Positions 1 through 6,525 of a DNA stretch of 14,627 nucleotides are shown here, piece after piece (within the stretch, counting starts at the first letter, position 1; the number at the start of each line of letters is the position of its first letter). The DNA is taken from positions 1,984-16,610 of the forward strand of contig DYHU01000055.1 in assembly GCA_020724025.1 (NCBI GenBank). The letters are read 5' to 3'. The position numbers and the translations under genes are program-made. The notes under the pieces are model-generated. The model did no database searches. It worked only from the letters and a program-made list of their open reading frames with translations, and was not told the origin of the DNA. Origin of the DNA: Syntrophorhabdus sp. (GTDB lineage Bacteria > Desulfobacterota > BSN033 > UBA1163).

Positions 1-2
1 TC

Positions 3-590
3 GAAGCCCAATCCCTTGGAGTGGATGAAGTCGTGCAACGCTTGAGGGAGTCCCGAGAGAAGACGAAAGATTTTGCCGCCGATCTCCTCCAGGAAAAGAA
101 GATATCCTTACTCAAGGAGAAGGTGATCTCTAGAGGAAGGATTCGATTTAAAAAACCGGATAAGATCTTCATCGAATTTTTCCATCCGGAGGCAAGCCAG
201 ATGGTCTTCGATGGCAAGACGTTTCTCCTCTATTTTAAGGAGGAGAAGATGGCGGAGCGCTATCACATCCATGGGAATCCTGTTACCGAGAAATACCTTC
301 TCTTCTCCAAGGACCCTTTCCAGGAAAAACTGGCTCAGTGGAAGATCGTGGAGGATCGGGAAACCTTTCTGGTCATGGAAATATTGCCTAAAGTGAAAGA
401 GGCCCTGTTTGTTAAGACGAAAATATGGATATCCAAAAAGGACTGGATGATTGTGGCGATGGAGATGGTTGAGAAGAACGAAGACACAACTCTTCTTCGT
501 TATTCCAATATTAAGGTGAACACAGGTCTCATTGATTCCGATTTCAGGATCGATCTTCCAAAGGATGTAAAGATTACAGAGATCAAATGA
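3..590 (+). CDS. LolA-like outer-membrane lipoprotein carrier protein (5' end missing)
   Basis: The reading frame is open to the left edge. The visible residues before the GTG at 21 (EAQSLG, then VDEVVQRL) look like the start of a mature periplasmic LolA, so the true start and signal peptide probably lie outside the window. The LolA-fold features are the RGRIRFKKPDKIFIEF strand pair, the FDGKTFLLYF segment, and a C-terminal run of strands ending FRIDLPKDVKITEIK. LolA proteins carry lipids or lipoproteins across the periplasm. Copies inside ketosynthase gene clusters (for example aryl-polyene loci) are thought to move the cluster's product rather than general lipoproteins. The stop codon overlaps the next ATG by 4 bp (ATGA), showing translational coupling to the ketosynthase and favouring a cluster-specific role. 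The family call is fairly secure; the cargo is inferred. Confidence 0.8.
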   Translation, partial: EAQSLGVDEVVQRLRESREKTKDFAADLLQEKKISLLKEKVISRGRIRFKKPDKIFIEFFHPEASQMVFDGKTFLLYFKEEKMAERYHIHGNPVTEKYLLFSKDPFQEKLAQWKIVEDRETFLVMEILPKVKEALFVKTKIWISKKDWMIVAMEMVEKNEDTTLLRYSNIKVNTGLIDSDFRIDLPKDVKITEIK

Positions 591-1810
591 GAAAGAGGGT
601 TGTCATCACCGGTCTGGGTGTCGTGAGCGCCGTGGGGAATAACGTGCCCCGGTTCTGGGATTCCCTTATTCAGGGAAAAGATGGGGCAAAAGAGATCACC
701 GCCTTCGATGCCACTGCCTATAAGACGAAGATGGCGGCAGAGGTTTCAGGTCTGGATCCCGAAGCCCATTTCTCCAAAAGGGAACTTCGCCGTTTTTCCC
801 GGTGCGACCAGTTTGGATTGGTTGCCTTCAGGGAGGCGTGGAAGTCTTCAGGTCTCGACCGGGTTTCGCTGGATAAGGAGAGGGCAGGAGTGGTGCTGGG
901 AGCAGGCTCCGGCGGAATCCTCTCTGTTGAAAAGTACTTTCGAAATTTCTATAAAGGTCTGGGAGGGCTTTCACCCTCTCTTTTGATTTCGTACTCCCTT
1001 GCCACGACCACAGACCTCATCGCCATGGAGGGGAATCTTAAGGGACCCCGGAGCACCACGGCTACGGTCTGCTCCTCGAGCTCTGTTTCCATGGGTGTGG
1101 CCTTCGACATGATTCAAATGGGTCTCGCGGAAGTGATGATCAGTGGGGGAAGCGATTCTCTTTGCGAGGTCTCCTTCAGCGGATTCAGCAGTCTGAAGTT
1201 GATCGATCCCGAAAGTTGCAAACCCTTCGATAAGAAAAGGCAGGGGTTGATGATCGGTGAAGGAGCAGGCATCCTCATCCTCGAAGAGCTGGAACATGCC
1301 TTGAGAAGAGGCGCTCCCATCCATGCAGAGTTTTTAGGATATGGTATCTGTGCCGATGCTTATCATCTCACTGCCCCAGAGCCCAATGGAGAGGGCGTGG
1401 AGAGGGTGATCCAGACGGCTTTAACCCATGCCGGGGTTTCCACAGAGGAGGTAGATACGATCAATGCCCATGGGACAGCCACTCCTTTTAATGATATTGC
1501 TGAGACGAGAGGTATTAAAAGAGTGTTTGGAGAGAGGGCAAGGGAGATTCCCATCAGCGGAATTAAGTCCATGGTGGGGCACTGCCTGGGGTCTGCCGGT
1601 GGCATTGAAGCTGTTGCAACCGTTTTGACAATAGAGAAAGAGATCATCCCTCCAACGATTCACTATGAGGTGCCTGATCCCCATTGCGATCTCTACTATA
1701 CGCCGAATCAATCGATTAAGAAGGATGTTCGGGTTGCCCTCTCAAACTCTTTTGCCTTCGGCGGCAATAACGCCTGTCTGGTGTTTGGGAAATTTGATGG
1801 AAACGGATAG
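587..1810 (+). CDS. beta-ketoacyl-ACP synthase, FabF/KAS II type (active)
   Basis: 407 residues, full length for the FabF/KAS II family. It would catalyse decarboxylative condensation of malonyl-ACP with an acyl chain in the cytoplasm. The N-terminus RVVITGLGVVSAVG is typical. Catalytic Cys162 lies in TVCSSSSVSMG, a Ser-rich variant of the usual ACATG-type elbow. His295 lies in NAHGTATPFND, Lys327 in GIKSMVG and His332 in GHCLGSAGG, followed by the late Gly-rich SFAFGGNNA. All the residues needed for catalysis are therefore present. The ATG overlaps the LolA stop by 4 bp and has only a weak AGAG ribosome site, so translation is probably coupled. The next gene, a catalytically dead paralogue, begins before this one ends, which suggests a KS/CLF-type heterodimer for a specialised acyl or polyene chain rather than housekeeping FabF. 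The product is not known. Confidence 0.9.
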   Translation: MRKRVVITGLGVVSAVGNNVPRFWDSLIQGKDGAKEITAFDATAYKTKMAAEVSGLDPEAHFSKRELRRFSRCDQFGLVAFREAWKSSGLDRVSLDKERAGVVLGAGSGGILSVEKYFRNFYKGLGGLSPSLLISYSLATTTDLIAMEGNLKGPRSTTATVCSSSSVSMGVAFDMIQMGLAEVMISGGSDSLCEVSFSGFSSLKLIDPESCKPFDKKRQGLMIGEGAGILILEELEHALRRGAPIHAEFLGYGICADAYHLTAPEPNGEGVERVIQTALTHAGVSTEEVDTINAHGTATPFNDIAETRGIKRVFGERAREIPISGIKSMVGHCLGSAGGIEAVATVLTIEKEIIPPTIHYEVPDPHCDLYYTPNQSIKKDVRVALSNSFAFGGNNACLVFGKFDGNG

Positions 1811-3122
1811 AGTTCAAGGAGCTGGTCCATTGCGGAATGCGGATTGCGGATTGCGGAATAAAAACTCATTCCGAATTCCGAAATCCGAAATCCGAAATCA
1901 AGAAAGGCGTCGCGTCGTCATCACCGGTCTTGGAATCATCTCATCCATCGGGGTGGGCAGAGAGGAGTTCTGGGAGAACTGCCTTCTGGGAATCTCCGGG
2001 ATCAAACCGGTTCAAAGGTTTGATGTGAGTTCCTATCCCTCAAAATTGGGAGCCCAGCTTCCTGAAATAGATTTCAAGGCCTTCATCAAACCTGCCAATC
2101 TCAGAAGGATGGATCGAATTGGAAAGATCATGGTATCGGCGGTGAGGCTGGCTCTCAATGATTCAAATCTTGATTTAGGGAAAGAAGATCCCAATCGAAT
2201 GGGAATCTCCATTGGCACAGGTCTCGGAAGTTCAGATACGGTAGACCAATTCTTCCGCTCTCTCTTAAAAGAGGGTCCTGTTGGAGCCCAGCCCCTTCTC
2301 TTTCAGACCGCTGTCCCAAACGCCATTACAAGCCACTGTGCCATCGAATACGGCATCAAGGGGGTGAACATCACCTTCTCCCACAAAGAAACCTCCACAG
2401 AGATGGCGATGACTTATGCCTATCATCTCTTAAGAGAGGGAAAGGCGGATGTCATCTTCACGGGAGGAGGAGATGAGCTGAGCGAACCCCTCTATCATGT
2501 CTATTCCATGCTGGGCGCCCTTTCTCCCGGGAGAGGAAAAGGAATAGAGGGGATGAGGCCGTTTGATCGAGAAAGGAATGGAATCATTCTGGGAGAGGGA
2601 AGCGGGATACTTGTTTTAGAGACATTGGAGCATGCAGAGAAAAGGGGAGCAAGAATCTATGCAGAGATGGCCGGAGTGGGTCTTTCGGGAAGCACAGATG
2701 GAGTTGTTCGATATGACCAGAAAGGAGATTCAATTGCAAGGGCGATGTCCCTGGCTGCAGAAGAACCTGCTGGGATCGACACCATCTCTGCGGCGGCAAA
2801 TTCCACTCTTGATCTGGATCGGGCAGAGACCTCAGCCATCCGAAAGGTTTTTGGAGAGAGGACAAAAGAAATTTCCGTGAGCAGTCTCAAATCGATGCTG
2901 GGTGAATTTGACGGCTCAGGAGGGATCAGAGCCTGCGGCGTTGCTTTGGGCCTCTATCAGGATGTTATTCCCCCGACGATTGGAACAACAAATCTCGATC
3001 CCCAGTGTGATTTGAATATCGTTCTTGGTCAGCCGAAAAAAGGGGAGATTCGATCCGCTTTACTTAACGGTTGTTCGAATGGTGGATCGAATATTTCCAT
3101 CTGGTTTAAGCGTTACGGATAA
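1797..3122 (+). CDS. catalytically dead ketosynthase, chain-length-factor-like
   Basis: A KAS fold (RRRVVITGLGIISSIG near residue 38; GGGDELSEP; FDRERNGIILGEGSGILVLE) that aligns without gaps to the upstream enzyme around the active site. There, Cys is replaced by Glu198 (in SHKETSTEM), the first His by Ala333 (TISAAANST) and the second His by Glu370 (KSMLGEFDG); the Lys (365) is kept. Chain-length factors of type II polyketide and aryl-polyene systems lack the catalytic Cys and pair with an active KS, so this is probably the partner of the upstream protein. The chosen ATG at 1797 overlaps the previous gene by 14 bp and has GGGA about 6 nt upstream. It adds about 35 residues before the conserved start, and most of these are encoded by a repeat (1829-1899). 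TTG codons at 1830 or 1851 are alternative starts. An ATG at 1665 is open but lies deep in the upstream gene. About 441 residues. Confidence 0.82.
   Translation: METDRVQGAGPLRNADCGLRNKNSFRIPKSEIRNQERRRVVITGLGIISSIGVGREEFWENCLLGISGIKPVQRFDVSSYPSKLGAQLPEIDFKAFIKPANLRRMDRIGKIMVSAVRLALNDSNLDLGKEDPNRMGISIGTGLGSSDTVDQFFRSLLKEGPVGAQPLLFQTAVPNAITSHCAIEYGIKGVNITFSHKETSTEMAMTYAYHLLREGKADVIFTGGGDELSEPLYHVYSMLGALSPGRGKGIEGMRPFDRERNGIILGEGSGILVLETLEHAEKRGARIYAEMAGVGLSGSTDGVVRYDQKGDSIARAMSLAAEEPAGIDTISAAANSTLDLDRAETSAIRKVFGERTKEISVSSLKSMLGEFDGSGGIRACGVALGLYQDVIPPTIGTTNLDPQCDLNIVLGQPKKGEIRSALLNGCSNGGSNISIWFKRYG
1829..1899. repeat. dispersed-type hairpin repeat of heptamers, inside a coding region
   Basis: The left arm (1829-1859) is built of near-tandem GCGGATT/GCGGAAT heptamers. 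The right arm (1869-1899) is built of CCGAAAT-type heptamers. Reverse-complementing the right arm gives about 25 of 31 matches to the left arm, with a loop of about 9 nt (1860-1868), so the unit can form a long imperfect hairpin. I recognise this style of sequence as a dispersed intergenic repeat in several environmental Gram-negative genomes. Here it lies between the end of the active ketosynthase and the conserved N-terminus of the CLF-like protein and contains no stop in that frame. A related decamer (ATTGCGGAAT) recurs at 12143. Confidence 0.75.
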
Positions 3123-3143
3123 TTTAAATCCCAAAATGTTAAG
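3119..3143. repeat. 25-bp imperfect direct repeat, left copy
   Basis: Begins ATAATTTAAATCC and ends AAAATGTTAAG. It matches 23 of 25 positions with 6526-6550 in the same orientation. It overlaps the TAA stop of the CLF-like gene. Similarity stops at both edges, and the two copies bracket the block holding the RRM and FecR genes. Confidence 0.7.
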
Positions 3144-3160
3144 CCTGATCCCGAGTTTCA

Positions 3161-3424
3161 TCAAAACACTTTTGTGCGGGGCCTTCGGGGCCTGGCCTTT
3201 TTGGGGCTCGTTTCCGCAAAAGAAAAATAACTGGAAGATTTTTTATTGGGTATGAATTTTGACTTCTCTTTGTAAAGGGTTTCTATTCTTTCTTCCTGCT
3301 GTGCTGTTAGCAGCGTATGTTGATCGAAATGCTCCACTGCAGATTTGACAAATTTGTCTTCATCCTTAGTTAAGGAATACTGGTTTAACCCTGACATAAT
3401 CCATTCGAGTCTGTCTTTTTTCAT
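3161..3424 (-). CDS. small hypothetical protein, 87 aa
   Basis: I do not recognise a family. The ATG is preceded by a strong GGGAGG with a 4-nt spacer, so the gene is likely translated. The first two thirds (MKKDRLEWIMSGLNQYSLTKDEDKFVKSAVEHF through EERIETLYKEKSKF) look mostly helical and charged. The tail is short and very basic (PKKARPRRPRTK). No signal peptide or membrane segment is visible. It follows the second RRM gene by 42 bp on the same strand and probably shares its transcript, which together with the basic tail makes a nucleic-acid-related role possible but unproven. The basic tail is encoded by GGGGCC-type repeats that overlap a possible terminator for the convergent operon, so the C-terminus may be a late addition. 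Confidence 0.65.
   Translation of the reverse strand: MKKDRLEWIMSGLNQYSLTKDEDKFVKSAVEHFDQHTLLTAQQEERIETLYKEKSKFIPNKKSSSYFSFAETSPKKARPRRPRTKVF
3178..3202 (+). terminator. possible rho-independent terminator of the LolA-KS-CLF operon
   Basis: GGCC (3180-3183), a TTCGG loop and GGCC (3189-3192), followed by tGGCC and TTTTT (3198-3202). The stem is short but GC-only, and it lies about 55 bp after the CLF-like stop. It falls within the 3' coding end of the convergent 87-residue gene, so the GGGGCC repeats may simply be coding sequence. Confidence 0.35.
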
Positions 3425-3466
3425 AAAACCTCCCTTTTCATCCTGATCATCCGGGTTCTTAAATTC

Positions 3467-3736
3467 CTAACGACTTCCCCGGAAGCCACGTCTTTCCGTT
3501 GCCTCTTTGACCAACAAATTCTTCCCCATGAAATCTATCCGGTTCAGCATGGACACAGCCCTACGGGCTTCCCATTGGGTGGACATCTCCACAAAGGCAA
3601 TTCCCCTGGGTTGGCCGGTTTGCCTGTCTTCGACAATCTTGAGAGACATGACACTTCCAGCTTTAGAGAAAAGGGCTTTGAGTTCTGATTCGCAGGCCTG
3701 CAAAGGGAGGTTGGCTACGTAAACTTTCCTGTTCAT
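3467..3736 (-). CDS. RRM-domain RNA-binding protein, 89 aa
   Basis: A single RNA-recognition motif fills the protein. RNP2 is VYVANL (residues 5-10) and RNP1 is RGIAFVEM (44-51), with the usual helix/strand spacing and SMLNRIDFMGKNLLVKEA at the end. RNP1 has Ile where an RNA-stacking Phe or Tyr is common and ends in Met, so base stacking may be weaker than in its neighbour. Short RRM proteins of this kind occur in cyanobacteria and various other bacteria, where some are linked to cold response or mRNA handling. The start is well set: AAGGAGG stands about 5 nt before the ATG. It lies 96 bp downstream of the other RRM gene on the same strand and looks like a diverged duplicate. RNA binding is predicted; the targets are unknown. 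Confidence 0.88.
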   Translation of the reverse strand: MNRKVYVANLPLQACESELKALFSKAGSVMSLKIVEDRQTGQPRGIAFVEMSTQWEARRAVSMLNRIDFMGKNLLVKEATERRGFRGSR

Positions 3737-3832
3737 ATTTCCTCCTTGAGTATTTGCGCATGGGTAAAGGACCCTTGGTTAGGCCTTCCTTTCTGCGTAA
3801 CATCGGCCGACGTCATTTTTGTGGAAACGGAA

Positions 3833-4105
3833 TCAATAACGACTCATGCGGCCCTGATCATTGCGAGGACGTGCCTCATTCACACTTATCTGTTGGCCCA
3901 GGAGTTCCTTGCCATTTAGGCTTCTAATCGCCTCTTGAGCCTGAGCCTGTACAGGCATTTCTATAAAACCGAACCCTCGGGAGTGGCCAGTATACTTGTC
4001 TTTGATAATTTTTGATGAGGTCACTTGGCCGAAGGATTCAAAAGCCTGCCGGATGCTCTCTTCCGTTACATCCGAAGATAAATTTCCCACATAAATGTTC
4101 ATCAT
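3833..4105 (-). CDS. RRM-domain RNA-binding protein, 90 aa
   Basis: A canonical single-RRM protein: RNP2 IYVGNL (residues 4-9) and RNP1 RGFGFIEM (43-50), with all expected aromatics, then AIRSLNGKELLGQQISVNEARPR and a short polar tail (NDQGRMSRY). The start was chosen at 4105 because AAGGAG (4112-4117) lies 6 nt upstream. The ATG at 4102 is almost as good. Longer in-frame starts at 4111 or 4171 would overlap the ribosome site or the leader hairpin. It is the first gene of a likely unit with the second RRM protein and the 87-residue protein. Upstream are a sigma70-like promoter and, in the leader, a strong hairpin with a T run, so expression may be controlled by premature termination. Role: cytoplasmic RNA binding, possibly a stress or cold response protein by analogy with other bacterial RRM proteins. 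Confidence 0.92.
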   Translation of the reverse strand: MMNIYVGNLSSDVTEESIRQAFESFGQVTSSKIIKDKYTGHSRGFGFIEMPVQAQAQEAIRSLNGKELLGQQISVNEARPRNDQGRMSRY

Positions 4106-4156
4106 TATCATCTCCTTATTTTGAATTTCTTTCCTTTCCTCGTCTTGATTGTCCAT

Positions 4157-4197
4157 AAAAAAAGCCCGCAAAGAAGTCGTTTAGAGTTCTTGCGGGC
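4157..4197 (-). terminator. intrinsic-terminator hairpin in the leader of the RRM gene (possible attenuator)
   Basis: Read on the - strand: GCCCGCAAGAA (4197-4187), an 11-nt loop, then TTCTTTGCGGGC (4175-4164), which pairs with one bulged T, then seven Ts (4163-4157). It is a textbook intrinsic terminator, yet it lies between the promoter at 4245-4273 and the RRM start at 4105. A smaller perfect inverted repeat (AGCCT-AAA-AGGCT, 4208-4220) precedes it in the transcript. Either it ends transcripts arriving from the FecR gene or a short leader RNA, or it is an attenuator controlling the RRM operon. Confidence 0.75.
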
Positions 4198-4244
4198 ATA
4201 CGCTATAAGCCTAAAAGGCTCTCCACAACTTTATTGTTTTTTTT

Positions 4245-4273
4245 ATTCTACCCTAATTCAGGCTTAAAAGCAA
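4245..4273 (-). promoter_or_regulatory. sigma70-like promoter for the RRM operon
   Basis: On the - strand, TTGCTT (4273-4268), a 17-nt spacer and TAGAAT (4250-4245), followed by an A-rich start region. Transcription starting about 7 nt on would give a leader of roughly 130 nt holding two hairpins before the RRM ribosome site. The same GTAGAATAAAA stretch recurs upstream of the FecR gene. Confidence 0.5.
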
Positions 4274-4305
4274 GGAGATAATTTAATTAAGCTTGACTCC
4301 CTGTT

Positions 4306-4347
4306 CCAAAAATTAAAGGGTCTGGACTCTCTCGGCCGGCCAGGACC
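4306..4347 (-). terminator. possible terminator after the FecR/DUF6600 gene
   Basis: On the - strand, GGTCCTGG (4347-4340) can pair with CCAGACC (4325-4319) with one bulged C, followed by CTTTAATTTTT. It begins about 28 bp after the stop. The stem is modest and the loop is long (14 nt). Confidence 0.35.
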
Positions 4348-4374
4348 TCTCTCACCCTGATTCTGTTCCGAAGA

Positions 4375-6384
4375 CTATCTTAATTCCCGTTCCTGTTTTC
4401 GCTCTCTTTCGGAGTGAGGCATCTCCCGGCGTGATCCCGCATCCGGGGATCTCACTCCCTCACTCTCCCGGGAGTTGGTTTGTCTTGGGTTTTCAGTCTC
4501 TCTTACCGAAGGTTTCATCTCTTGTGGTTTTTCAATTCCTCGTTCCGGTCGCCCTTCTTTCTGGATTTCATGTCCACTCTCTTGGCGTCTCTGCTCGGAG
4601 GGTTTTTGGATCTCTCTTTCTCGAACAGGCCCGCTTCCCTTGTCAGGAGTTGATCTTTCTCTCACTTTCTCTCTTTCGAGTTCTATGGACTTCCGATCTT
4701 CTTTCGGGCGTTCGATCCCTGGCTGGGGGGTTCTTTCTTTGGGTTTTTCAATCGTTTTTTCCTGAGGTTTGAGCTCCGGTTGTTTTCCCGCTCTTTCAGG
4801 TGGAGTTGTTCGTTCCTTCGGTCGCTCAATCCCTTTCTCTGCTGGTCGGGCCTCCCCTGGTTTCTCAATCCTTCCCACAGGCTTTCGATCGATTGGTTTT
4901 TCAACCTCCTTAACGGGAGTTTTATGTTCTCTCCCTTTTTCCAACTCTTTCACGCCGGGCCGTTCTCCTATTCGATCGATCCCTTTCTCCACAGGTCCTC
5001 CTTCCCTTCTTTTTATCGTCATCTCCCTGGGAGGGGATTCCGGTCTCAGAACCGAGACTTCCCGCTCTTTTGCCAGGGGCCGCCTTTCTTTTACCTCCCT
5101 TACTTTGATCTCCCTGATCTTTTCAGGAGGTCTCTTGACCTGCGGGATTTCGCGGAGGACAGGCACAACAGTGGTTCTCTCTGGTTTGATATCGGGTCTT
5201 CCAACATGTATCTTTTCTATGAGGAACGGGTTCTCTCTTACTTTTACCTCCACATGCCTTCCGTGGACAAACGTGTCATGGTGAATAACCGTTACAGCAT
5301 TCTGAACACGAACATTCTTATACACCACTCTTCCGACATTGATTGTCGCTATGTTGATATGGGTGATATTGACGCTGTGAGGGCCATAATATCCGTAACC
5401 GTAGTAGATCTCTCTCGGCGCCAGAGGAACCCAGGAGACATGAGTGGGGGTGCGAACCCAACCCACAAATCCAGGTCCCCAGTAGACGGCTCCTCTCGCA
5501 GGGGGAACCCAGCACCATCCGAAAGAAGGCATGAAGGCCCATCTTCCATAGTGATAGGGCACCCACCCCCAGGGTTCGTAAGAGATCCAGACATAATCAC
5601 CTCTGATCCATACCCATCTTCCTATCCGGTATGGTGCCCATCCAACAGAGACTACTACCGTAGGAGTCCAGACATGACCATATTCTCTTACGTAAACCCA
5701 TCTCCCATTATCTTCAAAGTCACTGGAATAAGCATACAGCTCTTCTGGGAGATAACGGGAAGGGGCTTGACGGTCAGCATATATTCGATTTCGGTTTCGA
5801 TTCCATCTTTCCCACTCATCCGGAGGACCCATGGGACCGAGCTCTGCCGGGGATCCTTCTCTCAGGGCAAGAGTCCTATCTTGATCCACCCTGATCCTTC
5901 CATCCTGGTTCTCCGCATAAACAGAGCCCTGATAGACGGAAATGTCCGTATATCGATGATCCGGTAGATCAATACGAAAGATTGCACGCTCATAAGCCCT
6001 TATGGATGACATCGGCGTATCAATTTGGAGGACACTGCCTCTCACTCCCCTGAAATTTGCATAAGCCCGACCTTCCGAGAGATAGAACTGGTAGGAATCC
6101 TTCTCGAGGGTGAGGATATCGAGGCCGGATTTTTCGTCAAGCCTCAGTGCGGTTCCGTCTCTTAACTGAAGTTCAATCCGGCTCCCTTCAGGAACCCAGA
6201 TTCGATCTCCATCCTTCAATGGCATATTGATGGATGCAGGAACCCAATCCCCGGTATCCTCTGTATGGATCTGGACATCTCCTTCTATTAGGCTAACGCG
6301 CAAAAATCCAAGGGTTGCCGGGTAAGATAATGCCGGCAGAAGAATGAGCACCGCCATCAGCATGATCCATCTTAATGTTTTCAT
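4375..6384 (-). CDS. FecR-domain / DUF6600 secreted protein with long charged repetitive tail
   Basis: About 669 residues. Residues 1-23 are a signal peptide (MKTLRW, a hydrophobic core, then SYPA). A FecR-like beta domain spans roughly 28-160 (VSLIEGDVQIH, LKDGDRIWVPEGSRIEL, FYLSEGRAYANF, ISVYQGSVYAENQDG). Residues 225-325 hold the Trp/Tyr/Gly-rich strands of DUF6600 (NGRWVYVREYGHVWTP, PYRIGRWVWIRGDY, WGWVPYHYGRW). From about residue 390 to the end the chain is a low-complexity Lys/Glu/Arg/Pro tail with recurring IEKP, IERPKERT and PEKG-like units, likely disordered and perhaps wall- or matrix-facing. This family is exported; its function is unknown and it is not a proven FecR sigma regulator, as no sigma factor or transmembrane anchor is nearby. 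The ATG at 6384 has AGGAGG 6 nt upstream; the TTG at 6387 is too close to it. Confidence 0.85.
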   Translation of the reverse strand: MKTLRWIMLMAVLILLPALSYPATLGFLRVSLIEGDVQIHTEDTGDWVPASINMPLKDGDRIWVPEGSRIELQLRDGTALRLDEKSGLDILTLEKDSYQFYLSEGRAYANFRGVRGSVLQIDTPMSSIRAYERAIFRIDLPDHRYTDISVYQGSVYAENQDGRIRVDQDRTLALREGSPAELGPMGPPDEWERWNRNRNRIYADRQAPSRYLPEELYAYSSDFEDNGRWVYVREYGHVWTPTVVVSVGWAPYRIGRWVWIRGDYVWISYEPWGWVPYHYGRWAFMPSFGWCWVPPARGAVYWGPGFVGWVRTPTHVSWVPLAPREIYYGYGYYGPHSVNITHINIATINVGRVVYKNVRVQNAVTVIHHDTFVHGRHVEVKVRENPFLIEKIHVGRPDIKPERTTVVPVLREIPQVKRPPEKIREIKVREVKERRPLAKEREVSVLRPESPPREMTIKRREGGPVEKGIDRIGERPGVKELEKGREHKTPVKEVEKPIDRKPVGRIEKPGEARPAEKGIERPKERTTPPERAGKQPELKPQEKTIEKPKERTPQPGIERPKEDRKSIELEREKVRERSTPDKGSGPVREREIQKPSEQRRQESGHEIQKEGRPERGIEKPQEMKPSVRETENPRQTNSRESEGVRSPDAGSRREMPHSERERKQERELR

Positions 6385-6454
6385 CAAGTCCCTCCTTTTT
6401 TACATCCAATGGAAACCATGAACTCTAAAGCCTTTCATTTAGTATTTATGATCC

Positions 6455-6493
6455 TCTAATTGATTAGACGAAAAGAGATGGGTTTTTATTCTA
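6455..6493 (-). promoter_or_regulatory. possible promoter and palindromic operator upstream of the FecR gene
   Basis: TCTAAT-TG-ATTAGA (6455-6468) is a dyad with 6-bp arms. It lies about 70 bp before the FecR start and about 20 bp downstream of a -10-like TAGAAT (6493-6488, - strand). No good -35 is visible, so either the promoter needs an activator or the -10 is chance. The dyad would sit near the transcription start, suiting a repressor site. Confidence 0.3.
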
Positions 6494-6525
6494 CAAAGGT
6501 GGGGAATTTCCTTTTTGACCTCTAC

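Noticed and set aside
971..1324. 117-codon open frame on the - strand
   Set aside because: It lies wholly within the active ketosynthase gene on the opposite strand, with no motif or ribosome site.
1665..1796. ATG at 1665 as the start of the second ketosynthase
   Set aside because: It would overlap the active ketosynthase gene by 146 bp, and the extra residues show no similarity to ketosynthases. The ATG at 1797 at the gene junction is far more natural.
1829..1899. Short repeated heptamers as a possible CRISPR-like array
   Set aside because: The units are 7 bp with no spacers and form a two-armed hairpin. There are no cas genes nearby.
4780..5967. 395-codon open frame on the + strand
   Set aside because: It is antisense to the FecR/DUF6600 gene; it is open because the biased Lys/Glu/Arg/Pro and Trp/Tyr codons leave few stops. 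Its translation is Ser/Phe/Arg-rich nonsense without any domain, and there is no ribosome site.
4375..6384. Reading the FecR domain as an iron-uptake anti-sigma regulator
   Set aside because: There is no sigma factor or TonB receptor nearby, no internal membrane helix, and the DUF6600 part points to a different exported family.
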